Shown: one piece after another, positions 35,761 to 44,483 of the stretch
Numbering within the stretch: position 1 is the stretch's first letter
Layout of the letters: the number at the start of each line of letters is the position of its first letter
NCBI GenBank assembly: GCA_964370735.1
Contig: CAYJLC010000005.1
Span: forward strand, 12,857 to 76,856
From: CAYJLC01 sp964370735
GTDB taxonomy: Bacteria; Bacillota; Clostridia; Oscillospirales; Butyricicoccaceae
Length of the DNA: 64,000 nt
Reading direction: 5' to 3'
Notes under the pieces: generated by a model
Databases searched by the model: none
The model's input: only the letters and a program-made list of their open reading frames with translations
What the model was told of the DNA's origin: nothing
Program-made: the position numbers and the translations under genes

Positions 35761-38700
35761 ATGAATAATTTTAAAAGTGAAATTTTTAAAAACAACAAAA
35801 GAATCATGTCAACTGCATTAGCAGGTGTGATGGCATTCAACATGATTCCGTCTGTTTTCGCAACAGGCACAAATGGAACTGACGCTTCGGCTGAAGTTGC
35901 AACAAGCCAAGCAACCACAACCCTTTATTACAAAGCTGACGGTTCAGTAGGAACTGCAGACGACCACGTAGTAGCACTTAAAAAGTATGCAGAAGAAATC
36001 AAAGGTGGAGTACACAACGATTTCGAAATTACTTTAGAAGTTACTACTAAGGACGGCGAGGTTGTAACTGAGACTGAACGTTATGACGACCATGCTATGG
36101 TACTTTTATTTGACGTATCTGGTTCAATGAAATTTGATTTAGATAATAATACTGGTTCTTCGTCCGAACGCTTAAATGCAGCAAAAGCTGCGGCAAAGGA
36201 ATTCATTTATTCTTATGCAAACACAACAGGCGATGTAACTCGTCAAATTTCAATTGCTTCATTCGCAGAGGCTGAGGAAAAATTTAGTGGATCGAGTGCA
36301 AATTTAAAAAATCAAAGCTCAGCGCTTGTTGATGTTGCGGGTGTTGTAACAGGGTTTAATATTGACGGTACACCAATCATTGATAAAACACATAAAAATT
36401 ACAATAATTTTACAACAATTTTAAATGCGATTGATAAATTAACAGCTAATGGTGGCACAAACCTAGAGTATGGATTAGACGCAGCGAATGAGAGAATTAA
36501 AACTATAACTGATGCTACTACTAAAAAAAATGTTCTAGTGCTTTCTGATGGAGCACCAACTTTATATTATGAGTTGGTAGATCGCCTAGTTCTTAGTGAT
36601 TACTGGAGTGAACGAGGTGACGGAAGTCATCCTAATTATGAAACTGTTCACCAAACTGCTGGTGCAGCTGATATTCTACAAGCAAATGCAACAGTATATT
36701 CTGTTTTGTTAGGTTCAGACAAAAAGTTGCAATCTAGTAAAAGCTACGATTTAAAAGGCTATGATGATGGAGCTGCTGGCACAGATAAAGGAACTGTCTT
36801 TGAATATCTACAAAAACACATTGCATCTAGCGCAGATAAAGCATTTAATACTTCAACTGCTGCAGGCTTAGCAGAAGCATTCAAAAAGATTTCTGAAACA
36901 TCAACAGAAACAACTGAAACAAAAGCAGGTCAAGTTTCTGACCCAATGGGCAACTTAATTGATTTAGTTGAAGGCTCATTCTCAGAAGCTGCTGGTGTAA
37001 CTGTAACAGACGGCGACTTCACTTGGAACACAGCAACTGAAGGTGTTGAAAAAACAGAAGACACAACAAACAAAACAACAACTTACACATTATCATACGA
37101 TGTTACTCTTGATACTCAAGACCCTGACTTTGTAAATATTCAAGCTTACGACACTAACTTACCAACTACTTTCACATACAGCGTAGCTGGTGGCGAAGAT
37201 GTTACTGTAAACTTCCCTATCCCACAAGTTAAAGGGACTCAAGGGACTCAAGCTTACACAGTTGAGTATTACTTTGAAGACGAAGATGGCGATTATGTTA
37301 AAGATACTACAAAAACTGTAACAGGCGAAGCTACAAGAGTTGACGCAACTGTTGATGCAACAGCTGCTGGATATATTAAAACTTTTGACAATTATGAGTA
37401 TACTACTACTGACGATACTGTAACAAGTATCACAATTGTCGAAGATGATACTAAGAATGTTATCAAATTATACTACAAAATGTCTAAAGCACCTGTGCAA
37501 GTAGAGCATATTCAAATTCACGAAACATTAACTGATAACGGAATAACTGTAACTACAAGTTCTTCATATGTAAATACAACAGCAAATGTTGGTGCTGAGT
37601 ATACAGCGGTAGTTTCAGATGAGTTCATTAAAGCTGATTGGGCTGCAGTAGAAGGCACTTATGAAGTTGGAGAACAATCATTCACAAGCGAAGACCTTGG
37701 AATAACAGTAGCAAAGTCTGGTATAGATAGTACAGGTACTCCAATAAATGAAAACAATGTAATTAAAATTTACTACACAAAAGCTGCGACAGATGCAAGA
37801 ACTACAGTTTCTTATAAAGTTGTACACGAATATTATGATTACGAGTGGACGCTAAATGAAACAACTGGAAAATTTGAAAAAGATATTAAAACAAATCCAA
37901 CTGATACAACACCAGGTACTACTATTACGTCTTACCACGGTATGACAGCTAGCGGTACAAAAGTAGAAAAAAATGGATATCTTTTCAACGAAATTTTAAC
38001 TGGTGAGGATAACGCATCTATAATTCTTGATAAAAGCAGACCAGAAGTTGACCAAAATGTTATCACATTCCGTTATCTAAAAGACAGCACAGCACCTACT
38101 AATGATGAAACAACATATAAAATAACACATATTTATCAAGAAACAATCATCGCAGAAGACGGTTCAACAACAACTCGAGAAATAACAACTGATCCTAGAT
38201 TTATTGAAGCACCGAGTGAAGGCGAAGTATGGTATGAAGGCGAAAAAATTAATGTTCAAAACCGCGTGGATCACAATGGAGTAACATATACACCTGCGGC
38301 AAATAACAATATAGGTGAAAAAACTCTAGGCGATGGAAATAACGAATACACTCTATACTATACTGTTGACAATCGTAAAGAACAAGTAGATGTTATTGTA
38401 GAGCATGTTTATGAAGCATATAAATACGAAATTGACGAAATAACTGGAGTACAAAGCATAGTTCCTGACACAGAAAATAATGGCGTTGGAGTAATTGATC
38501 CAGCAGTTAAAAGATATGTTGGACAATTCTTTAGTGCTACTACAAAAGCGGATAGCTTCTTCAATGTAATTGAAACTGATTCATCAAACTTTACTAATGT
38601 AGAAGTAGTTGATGGTGGAATTAAAATCACAATCGTTTATAAAAATTCTCCTGAAATACTTAATTCAGGTGATGTAACAGTTACAAGAGATTACACTGTA

Positions 38701-40533
38701 TACACTTCTTATGTTGATGCTGATGGCGTAGTTCATACAAATGATGAAACACATACTACACTAGATGATAAAGTTGAAAGTACTATCTATGGAGAAATCG
38801 GTGAAACAACACTAATTAGTGTAGCAAACCCATATGAAACTGAAACAGGTTATGATGGATTTAATCTTGTAGATGCTACAAAAAATCCAAATAATCCACA
38901 AACTGATTTTAACCATGAATTCGTAGCAAAAGGTTCACAAGCAGTAATTTCTTATGAAAAATATGTAGATCTACTAGGTGAAGCACTTCCTGTAACTGTT
39001 GTAAGCCACTTTGGTACTTACAGCTACGAACTAAATGCAGATGGAAGATATGAATTAAGCACTAATTGGGTAGAAGATGCCAATATGATGACTTCTCCTG
39101 TTGCGTTATCTGGTAGTTACTATCTAGATCAAGCAGTTAGCGTCAATGTAAATGATTATGCTCAAACAGGTTATTCATATGATGCAGCAGTTCAAGCTGA
39201 GCAATTTGCAACTTCGTTATCAGAATTACGTGTTGGTGCAGAAGGTTTAGAAATCCATCTTTACTATGGAAAAACTGACGATACAAGAGTTGAAGCAGAA
39301 GTAAAAGTTACTGACACTTACTACACTTACGACAAAAAAATCGTTAATGGTGTAGCGACAGATGTACTAACAAAAACAGAAGGTCCAACAGAACGTAACT
39401 TCACAGAAACTTGGTATGTAGGCGAAACATTTACAGCTACAGAAAATAAAATTAGCTTTGATAGTTTAAATGCAGAATCAACAGTTACAAGAACTCTAAC
39501 TGAAAATCTTGTAGATAATGCTATTGAATTCACTTATGAAAAAAGAAATGATAACTTAGTTGATACAACTGTTGATGTTAAGCATGTTTATGTAACAAAA
39601 GACTGGAATACAGAAGAAAAAATTGTACAAGAATTATCAGAATTACAAGTAACACTTAAAGTTAACGAAAAATACACAGCAACTCCAAACACTGTAACTG
39701 GTGATACAACACTTCGTGGTGCTGAAATCACAGGTGGAACGGGTACTTGGTTCGATCAAGCTAGCTATACTATAATTGCAGAAGAAAATGGAAATGAAAT
39801 TACATTTACTTATGTAACATTAATCGACACTCGTGAAGAAACAGCTGTAACAGTAAACCACATTTACAAAACATTAGACACATACACAAATGTAACAACG
39901 GTAGATGCTACTGTTAATGAAGCACCAATTTCATCAAATGAAGACTTTGAAAATGGAATTTGGGTAGGTAACAACTTCACAGCAACAGCTCAAAACACTT
40001 ACAATGAAGTAGTTTATACACAAGAAACTGCAGATGCTGATTTAACTATCACTTTAGTTAAAGAAGGAGTAGATATTCTTGACCCTGAGACTGGTGATGC
40101 TATCGGTACAACTGCAAACGTAATCAATATCGAATACCTACGCACAATTAATACTAGACCAAGACCAGTAGATCCTGTTGACCCAGTAGATCCAGGTCCA
40201 GTAGATCCAGTAGATCCTGTTGACCCAGTTGATCCAGTAGATCCTGTTGATCCAGTAGATCCAGTTGATCCAACAATTGAAATTCCAGAGGGCGAACTTC
40301 CACTAGCTCCAACTCCTGAAGTTTCAGATGTTACAATCGAAGAAGCTCCTACGCCTTTAGCGCCAGAAGCTCCAGTAGAACCAACAGTTGAAATCGTAGA
40401 GGAAGAAATTCCACTAGCTGCTACTCCAACTACAAGTGATGCTAACAACTTATTTATGTACGTAGTATCAGCATTCATTTTACTAGGAACAGCAACACTT
40501 TCTTTATTCACTGGAAAAAGAAAAGAAGACTAA
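35761..40533 (+). CDS. Large cell-surface adhesin: vWA domain plus ~9 tandem beta repeats
   Basis: 1590 residues. A long signal peptide (about 1-36, cut after SVFA) is followed by a von Willebrand A domain near 107-385 with the MIDAS motif DVSGS near 118 and GGTNLEYGL near 240. Then come about nine repeats of ~105-120 residues, each starting like VxHxYxxYxYExD and ending like VIxFxYxK (MucBP/InlB-B-like). A VDPVDP-rich wall-spanning stretch follows. The tail reads PLAATPTTSD, a hydrophobic helix, then GKRKED. This resembles a sortase substrate, but with TPTTSD in place of LPXTG. It is likely to bind host mucus or matrix. Confidence 0.93.
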   Translation: MNNFKSEIFKNNKRIMSTALAGVMAFNMIPSVFATGTNGTDASAEVATSQATTTLYYKADGSVGTADDHVVALKKYAEEIKGGVHNDFEITLEVTTKDGEVVTETERYDDHAMVLLFDVSGSMKFDLDNNTGSSSERLNAAKAAAKEFIYSYANTTGDVTRQISIASFAEAEEKFSGSSANLKNQSSALVDVAGVVTGFNIDGTPIIDKTHKNYNNFTTILNAIDKLTANGGTNLEYGLDAANERIKTITDATTKKNVLVLSDGAPTLYYELVDRLVLSDYWSERGDGSHPNYETVHQTAGAADILQANATVYSVLLGSDKKLQSSKSYDLKGYDDGAAGTDKGTVFEYLQKHIASSADKAFNTSTAAGLAEAFKKISETSTETTETKAGQVSDPMGNLIDLVEGSFSEAAGVTVTDGDFTWNTATEGVEKTEDTTNKTTTYTLSYDVTLDTQDPDFVNIQAYDTNLPTTFTYSVAGGEDVTVNFPIPQVKGTQGTQAYTVEYYFEDEDGDYVKDTTKTVTGEATRVDATVDATAAGYIKTFDNYEYTTTDDTVTSITIVEDDTKNVIKLYYKMSKAPVQVEHIQIHETLTDNGITVTTSSSYVNTTANVGAEYTAVVSDEFIKADWAAVEGTYEVGEQSFTSEDLGITVAKSGIDSTGTPINENNVIKIYYTKAATDARTTVSYKVVHEYYDYEWTLNETTGKFEKDIKTNPTDTTPGTTITSYHGMTASGTKVEKNGYLFNEILTGEDNASIILDKSRPEVDQNVITFRYLKDSTAPTNDETTYKITHIYQETIIAEDGSTTTREITTDPRFIEAPSEGEVWYEGEKINVQNRVDHNGVTYTPAANNNIGEKTLGDGNNEYTLYYTVDNRKEQVDVIVEHVYEAYKYEIDEITGVQSIVPDTENNGVGVIDPAVKRYVGQFFSATTKADSFFNVIETDSSNFTNVEVVDGGIKITIVYKNSPEILNSGDVTVTRDYTVYTSYVDADGVVHTNDETHTTLDDKVESTIYGEIGETTLISVANPYETETGYDGFNLVDATKNPNNPQTDFNHEFVAKGSQAVISYEKYVDLLGEALPVTVVSHFGTYSYELNADGRYELSTNWVEDANMMTSPVALSGSYYLDQAVSVNVNDYAQTGYSYDAAVQAEQFATSLSELRVGAEGLEIHLYYGKTDDTRVEAEVKVTDTYYTYDKKIVNGVATDVLTKTEGPTERNFTETWYVGETFTATENKISFDSLNAESTVTRTLTENLVDNAIEFTYEKRNDNLVDTTVDVKHVYVTKDWNTEEKIVQELSELQVTLKVNEKYTATPNTVTGDTTLRGAEITGGTGTWFDQASYTIIAEENGNEITFTYVTLIDTREETAVTVNHIYKTLDTYTNVTTVDATVNEAPISSNEDFENGIWVGNNFTATAQNTYNEVVYTQETADADLTITLVKEGVDILDPETGDAIGTTANVINIEYLRTINTRPRPVDPVDPVDPGPVDPVDPVDPVDPVDPVDPVDPVDPTIEIPEGELPLAPTPEVSDVTIEEAPTPLAPEAPVEPTVEIVEEEIPLAATPTTSDANNLFMYVVSAFILLGTATLSLFTGKRKED

Positions 40534-40558
40534 TTTAATTACTCTAAAACTTCCTTAT

Positions 40559-40596
40559 AAAAAAATCACCTAGGCTTTATAGCTTAGGTGATTTTG
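40559..40596. terminator. Bidirectional terminator after the adhesin
   Basis: AAAATCACCTA and TAGGTGATTTT pair around a 12-base loop. The stop codon of the small minus-strand gene overlaps it. Confidence 0.88.
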
Positions 40597-40779
40597 CATT
40601 TTATTAACATTTGTAGAAAACTTAATTTTATCACAAATTTCGTCGATAAGTAGGTTCGATTTTTCGAAAGTAAGACCAAGTGTATTTATTTTTGTAATAA
40701 CAGCCTCGGCATGAATTGCTGCAATTTTCTGATTGAGTTTTGTAGTCGACGTTTTAGGAAAATACATAATAGCTTTCAT
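40570..40779 (-). CDS. Small protein, 69 aa, beside the recombinase
   Basis: Starts MKAIMYFPKTSTTKLNQKIA and is basic and helical after residue 12, with no membrane segment. I do not recognise a named family. A strong AAAGGAGG lies 7 bases before the ATG at 40779. A TTG three bases earlier is less likely to be the start. It is divergent from the recombinase gene and is the only other gene close to it. In C. difficile a small element-encoded protein (Skr) sets the direction of skin excision. A similar role here is only a hypothesis from position and size. Confidence 0.65.
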   Translation of the reverse strand: MKAIMYFPKTSTTKLNQKIAAIHAEAVITKINTLGLTFEKSNLLIDEICDKIKFSTNVNKMQNHLSYKA

Positions 40780-40944
40780 CAAAAAACCTCCTTTAGTTAA
40801 ATTTATGATGAAATTCTTGTCCGTTATTCTTATAAAATTCGCCTATACACAAATTTAGGCTAATTTCTTTATTATGGTTTGCATATAAATGTAGAGAGAA
40901 GTTAACGGAAAATTCAGCTAAACCTCGGCTACAAGGGGGATTAA

Positions 40945-42819
40945 ATGAAATATTTAGAACAAAAAATCGCTATTTACTCGCGAAAATCTAAATTCACAGG
41001 CAAGGGCGAAAGTTGTGAGAATCAAATTGAGCTTTGCAAGGCTTATATTTGGGCGCATTTTCCAAAGCTTGCCTACAATATTTTGATTTTTGAGGACGAA
41101 GGATATTCTGGTGGGCATCTTGACCGTCCAAAATTTAGAGAAATGATGTCACTCATTAAGAAAAAAGAGATTTCTCATATAATCTGCTATCGTTTGGACA
41201 GAATATCGCGTAATATTGGCGATTTTGCAGTGCTTATTGAAGAATTAAACGATTTAGGCTGTGGTTTTATATCGATTAAAGAGCAGTTTGATACATCAAG
41301 TCCGATGGGTCGTGCGATGATGTATATTGCGTCGGTTTTTTCCCAGCTTGAGCGTGAAACTATCGCCGAAAGAATTCGTGATAATATGCGAGAACTTGCA
41401 AAAACCGGTCGTTGGCTTGGTGGTGTGACACCGACAGGTTTTTACTCACAGCCTGTGGAAAAAATCACTGTCGATGGCAAATTTAAAAAAGCATTTAAGC
41501 TTGTGCCGATTGATGAAGAAATTTCTTTAGTCAAACTGATTTTCTCAAAATTTATCGAAACTAATTCGCTTTCTGCTACCGAAACTTATTTAGTTCAGAA
41601 TAATTATAAGACTAAAAATGGCAGAGATTTTTCTCGTTTTACTATAAAAAATATTTTAGAAAACCCTGTTTATATGATAGCAGATAAATCGGCATTTGAG
41701 TTTTTTGATAAACAAAACGTTGAAATTTATTCTGATATTACAGAATTTGACGATAAATCTGGCATTATGGCTTATAACAAGACCATTCAAAAACGTGGCA
41801 AGGCACACGAAACTCGCGAAATGTCCGACTGGATTATAGCAGTTTCAAAACACGAGGGCATTATTTCTGGCGTTGATTTTTCGAAAGTTTTCGATATGCT
41901 TGCACATAATAAAGACAAAAGCTATCGCAAACCTCGCTCGCACGTCGCTCTGCTTTCAGGCATTTTGTACTGCACTTGTGGCGATTATATGCGACCGAAA
42001 ATGTCGAGCAATAAGAACGCTGACGGCGAATTTATTTACTCGTATCTTTGCACGATGAAAGAAAAAAGCAAGATGAAAAAGTGCAAAATGAAGAACCCAA
42101 ATGGCAATAATTTAGACAAACTTGTGTGCGATGAAATAAAAAAACTGTCGACCGAACCATCGATGTTTTTAGCTGAACTTGAGCGTGTTCGCTCGGAAAT
42201 CAAGACGGACAGCGAGAGTGTGTCGGCTAGACTTGAGCGACTTCAAAAGCTTAAAAATGATAAGCAAAATGATATTGAAAAACTGACTGCGACAGTGACA
42301 AATATTATCGGAACTCCAGCCGAAGTTCATCTGCTTAAAAAACTGAATGATGACGGTTTGGAACTTAAAAAAATCGAGCAATCTATCGAAGAGCTCAAAA
42401 GCATTATCACGCAAAATGCAATGACTGATAGCGAGTTTGATTTGCTAAAAGACATACTTTCAAATTTTGCAAGCACATTCGACGATATGGGTGTAGAACA
42501 AAAACGAATGGCACTTCGTACTTTTGTTAAGAAGATAATTTGGGACGGAGAAAATGCTCATATTTATCCACCTGACGTGGACGCATCTTTGGGTGACACG
42601 ACCGAAACAAAACAAACCCATGTAGGGGACGAAGACCACATCGACCCAAATAACGAAACGCAAAATCACAACCAAAACCAAACAAACAGGACGGGTAACC
42701 CGTCCCCTACAAAAAACAAACAAACCGATATGATGAAAAACGGTCAAACAAATGTAGGGGACGGCGCCCTCGACGTCCCGAATGACCAATTATGGACGTT
42801 GAGTGAGCATAGAAAATGA
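40945..42819 (+). CDS. Large serine recombinase (SpoIVCA-type) of the sigK element
   Basis: 624 residues. The resolvase domain starts IAIYSRKSKFTGKGES with the catalytic serine at S15, and has YRLDRISRN and SQLERETIAERIRDNM. A recombinase domain (about 165-330) follows, with a zinc-ribbon region near 345-385 (CTCGDYM...CTMKEKSKMKKCK), a coiled coil near 400-500, and the usual VKKIIWDGENAHIY end near 541. About 80 extra residues then come from translated intergenic repeats. The stop codon lies within the right att core. It probably excises the element during sporulation. RBS AAGGGGG; CATATAAAT at 40882-40890 resembles a sigma-E -10 but is not proof. Confidence 0.95.
   Translation: MKYLEQKIAIYSRKSKFTGKGESCENQIELCKAYIWAHFPKLAYNILIFEDEGYSGGHLDRPKFREMMSLIKKKEISHIICYRLDRISRNIGDFAVLIEELNDLGCGFISIKEQFDTSSPMGRAMMYIASVFSQLERETIAERIRDNMRELAKTGRWLGGVTPTGFYSQPVEKITVDGKFKKAFKLVPIDEEISLVKLIFSKFIETNSLSATETYLVQNNYKTKNGRDFSRFTIKNILENPVYMIADKSAFEFFDKQNVEIYSDITEFDDKSGIMAYNKTIQKRGKAHETREMSDWIIAVSKHEGIISGVDFSKVFDMLAHNKDKSYRKPRSHVALLSGILYCTCGDYMRPKMSSNKNADGEFIYSYLCTMKEKSKMKKCKMKNPNGNNLDKLVCDEIKKLSTEPSMFLAELERVRSEIKTDSESVSARLERLQKLKNDKQNDIEKLTATVTNIIGTPAEVHLLKKLNDDGLELKKIEQSIEELKSIITQNAMTDSEFDLLKDILSNFASTFDDMGVEQKRMALRTFVKKIIWDGENAHIYPPDVDASLGDTTETKQTHVGDEDHIDPNNETQNHNQNQTNRTGNPSPTKNKQTDMMKNGQTNVGDGALDVPNDQLWTLSEHRK
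42568..42780 (+). repeat. Intergenic repeats absorbed into the recombinase reading frame
   Basis: Within the 3' end of the recombinase gene lie the complement of the 13319 tandem unit (42568-42584), a partial GTAGGGGAC (42622-42630), the palindrome GGACGGGTAACCCGTCC (42689-42705) and a full GTAGGGGACGGCGCCC palindrome (42754-42780). They are translated as segments such as HVGDEDHIDP, RTGNPSPT and NVGDGALDVP, separated by Asn/Gln/Thr-rich spacers. Confidence 0.85.
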
Positions 42820-43171
42820 AATACTAATGTATTTTAGAAATATCAGAAAAACTCAAAACGATATTTCTATGTCTGAAGTTATAGGAACTGATAAAAATGG
42901 CAATAGTTTGACGCTTATAGATACGATTTGTGTGGAAGATAAAGAATTAATGTCGGTGATAAATCGTGATTGTTATAAAATGCTTGAGAGAAATTTGGAG
43001 AAAAAATTAACAAAACGTGAACGCGAGATAATAATCTTACGTTATGGGTTGTATGGATTAAATCCACTGACACAAAAAGAAATTGCGAAAAAATACAATA
43101 TTTGTCGCTCGTATGTGTCAAGGATTGAGAAAAAAGCATTAGAAAAGTTAAAAGAAGACCTAGAGTTTTAA
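42803..43171 (+). CDS. sigK: Sigma-K, 3' half
   Basis: The frame opens at GTG 42803, but the native part begins at the att core (ATA, 42809). It encodes the rest of sigma-K: a region 3 segment (MYFRNIRKTQND, SMSEVIGTDKNGNSLTLID) and region 4 with LTKREREIIILRYGL and the helix-turn-helix TQKEIAKKYNICRSYVSRIEKKALEKL. IENEIL here matches IENEML in the 5' half. On its own it has no ribosome site and is probably not expressed. After excision it completes a 225-residue sigma-K for late mother-cell (coat and cortex) genes. Confidence 0.95.
   Translation: MSIENEILMYFRNIRKTQNDISMSEVIGTDKNGNSLTLIDTICVEDKELMSVINRDCYKMLERNLEKKLTKREREIIILRYGLYGLNPLTQKEIAKKYNICRSYVSRIEKKALEKLKEDLEF
42809..42822 (+). other. 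attR core of the sigK element
   Basis: ATAGAAAATGAAAT, identical to 26227-26240. The recombinase stop TGA is at 42817-42819, inside it. Confidence 0.92.
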
Positions 43172-43195
43172 AAAAACATGTAAATTATAGATTTT

Positions 43196-43231
43196 AAAAT
43201 AAAAGGAGCGTGAAAACGTTCCTTTTAAAAT
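43196..43231 (+). terminator. Terminator after sigK
   Basis: AAAAGGAGCGT (43201-43211) pairs with ACGTTCCTTTT (43216-43226) around GAAA. The T-run is short. Confidence 0.7.
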
Positions 43232-43337
43232 TGACAGAAAGTGAAGAAAAATTATATAATTTGTGTATTTTTTATAGTTACACTGTATACAAAAATAGTA
43301 AATTTTAAAAAATTACCAAAAAATGTAAAAAAACTTC

Positions 43338-43366
43338 TTGCTTTTTACCAAATATTGGTGTATAAT
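43338..43366 (+). promoter_or_regulatory. Promoter and leader hairpin of the 306-aa gene
   Basis: TTGCTT (43338-43343), 17 bases, TATAAT (43361-43366). The following leader has a small hairpin, CGATAGA (43383-43389) with TCTATCG (43405-43411). The short frame at 43241-43447 that crosses this promoter is not considered a gene. Confidence 0.65.
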
Positions 43367-43452
43367 ATAGTTGTAGACCCCTCGATAGATAGTAGAGAGG
43401 TAAGTCTATCGCGTTATGTCGATTTTCGGCATACTGAAAAGAGATGATTTTT

Positions 43453-44373
43453 ATGAAAAAGGGCTTTTTGCAAAGTGTACTTCTTGTTTTCAGTTTTTTC
43501 ATCATCGCGTTTAATTTTATATCAATATACAATCTTCATACTGAAATATCTCACTTATCACAAAATTATTTGACAGTTCAAGATGAAATTTGGAATTTGC
43601 GTGGTGCTCTAAATAAAGAAATAAAAGAGTTTGAAGAAGCTTTCAGTTCACAATCCAGTTTTTTTAACAACATCGAGGTAAGAGCAGGCTTATCTCAAGA
43701 AAAGATTAGTCTAAATATAACAGCGATACCCAAAGATACTTCTAATAATGATGATATTTTAGCAAAACTAACTGTGAATGGACAAGTATATGAAAGTAAA
43801 TTAGTCGATAATGAAGTCGAATTTTTGATAGATTATGCTGATAATGTAAATATATTATTTGTTATAAATTCAGGTGAAAATGTAAAAGTTGAGTATTTAG
43901 GAGATTACGAAATAGGCTCACTTTTAGAATCTGACATTTCAAATTCGATTGAAAAAACAGCAAGTAGCATAATTTTAACTACATACCTTTCAAATGACTG
44001 TTTAATCGATTTAGAAGAAATTGATTCAGCAAGTTTTTATATCCTAGAAGAACCAAATCCTCCAATCAATTTTGCAATAGATTATTCTAATATTTTAAGA
44101 AATGAAGTAAGCAGTTTTACATTAGAAGATGATTTAGACGAAAGTAAAAAAGTATTGGCAGAGGAAATTTTAATACTAGATGGACTACAATTCCAATCTG
44201 ATATTACTGATTTTATATCAGAGCACAATAAATCATACTGTGTTTATTTAGCAATAGAAACAAAAGGTGGTGCAGAATTTATTTCTTCATCGTATTTTGT
44301 ACATAATTCTATTGATTCCGAACCAGTATTTACAACATTGGCGGCAAGCAAGCTTATGCCAATAATAAATTAG
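43453..44373 (+). CDS. Unknown membrane-anchored extracellular protein, 306 aa
   Basis: I do not recognise this protein. One N-terminal hydrophobic helix (about 6-24) without a clear cleavage site is followed by a short coiled-coil-like stretch (LHTEISHLSQNYLTVQDEIWNL), then an acidic beta-rich region. It is probably anchored with the bulk outside. The frame opens three codons earlier (43444), but GAGATG sits correctly for ATG 43453. It has its own promoter and terminator. It lies just outside the sigK element, so it is not part of the cargo. Confidence 0.75.
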   Translation: MKKGFLQSVLLVFSFFIIAFNFISIYNLHTEISHLSQNYLTVQDEIWNLRGALNKEIKEFEEAFSSQSSFFNNIEVRAGLSQEKISLNITAIPKDTSNNDDILAKLTVNGQVYESKLVDNEVEFLIDYADNVNILFVINSGENVKVEYLGDYEIGSLLESDISNSIEKTASSIILTTYLSNDCLIDLEEIDSASFYILEEPNPPINFAIDYSNILRNEVSSFTLEDDLDESKKVLAEEILILDGLQFQSDITDFISEHNKSYCVYLAIETKGGAEFISSSYFVHNSIDSEPVFTTLAASKLMPIIN

Positions 44374-44403
44374 TTCTCCTCTTTTTTCTCATACTACCCT
44401 CGG

Positions 44404-44438
44404 AAGTCGGTTGACAGCTATGCAGTCAATCGACTTTT
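44404..44438 (+). terminator. Terminator of the 306-aa gene
   Basis: AAGTCGGTTGAC pairs with GTCAATCGACTT (one G-T pair) around a 9-base loop. Confidence 0.8.
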
Positions 44439-44483
44439 GACGTCTAGACATTGTTACACTTATATTACAAATTACAAAATCTA

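Larger units (their letters stand above)
26227..42822 (+). mobile_element. Skin-like sigK-intervening element, 16.6 kb
   Basis: The element is bounded by the direct repeat ATAGAAAATGAAAT (26227-26240 and 42809-42822), offset by 16,582 bases. It separates region 2 of sigma-K from regions 3-4. A large serine recombinase ends inside the right repeat. Joining the repeats restores one reading frame of 678 bases including the stop. In B. subtilis and C. difficile, a recombinase excises such elements in the mother cell during sporulation. Here the cargo is a YhcH protein, a sugar ABC transporter, an RpiR regulator, a sialidase, a large adhesin and a 69-residue protein. There are no phage structural genes. 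Confidence 0.95.

Noticed and set aside
40014..40511. Antisense frame of 165 codons with GSTGSTGST repeats
   Set aside because: It is the complement of the VDPVDP wall-spanning tract of the adhesin and not an independent gene.
40945..42819. Recombinase as part of an integrative conjugative element or prophage
   Set aside because: There are no conjugation, replication or phage structural genes between the att repeats, and the target is sigK itself.
43241..43447. 68-codon open frame after sigK
   Set aside because: It runs across the promoter and leader hairpin of the next gene and has no ribosome site.
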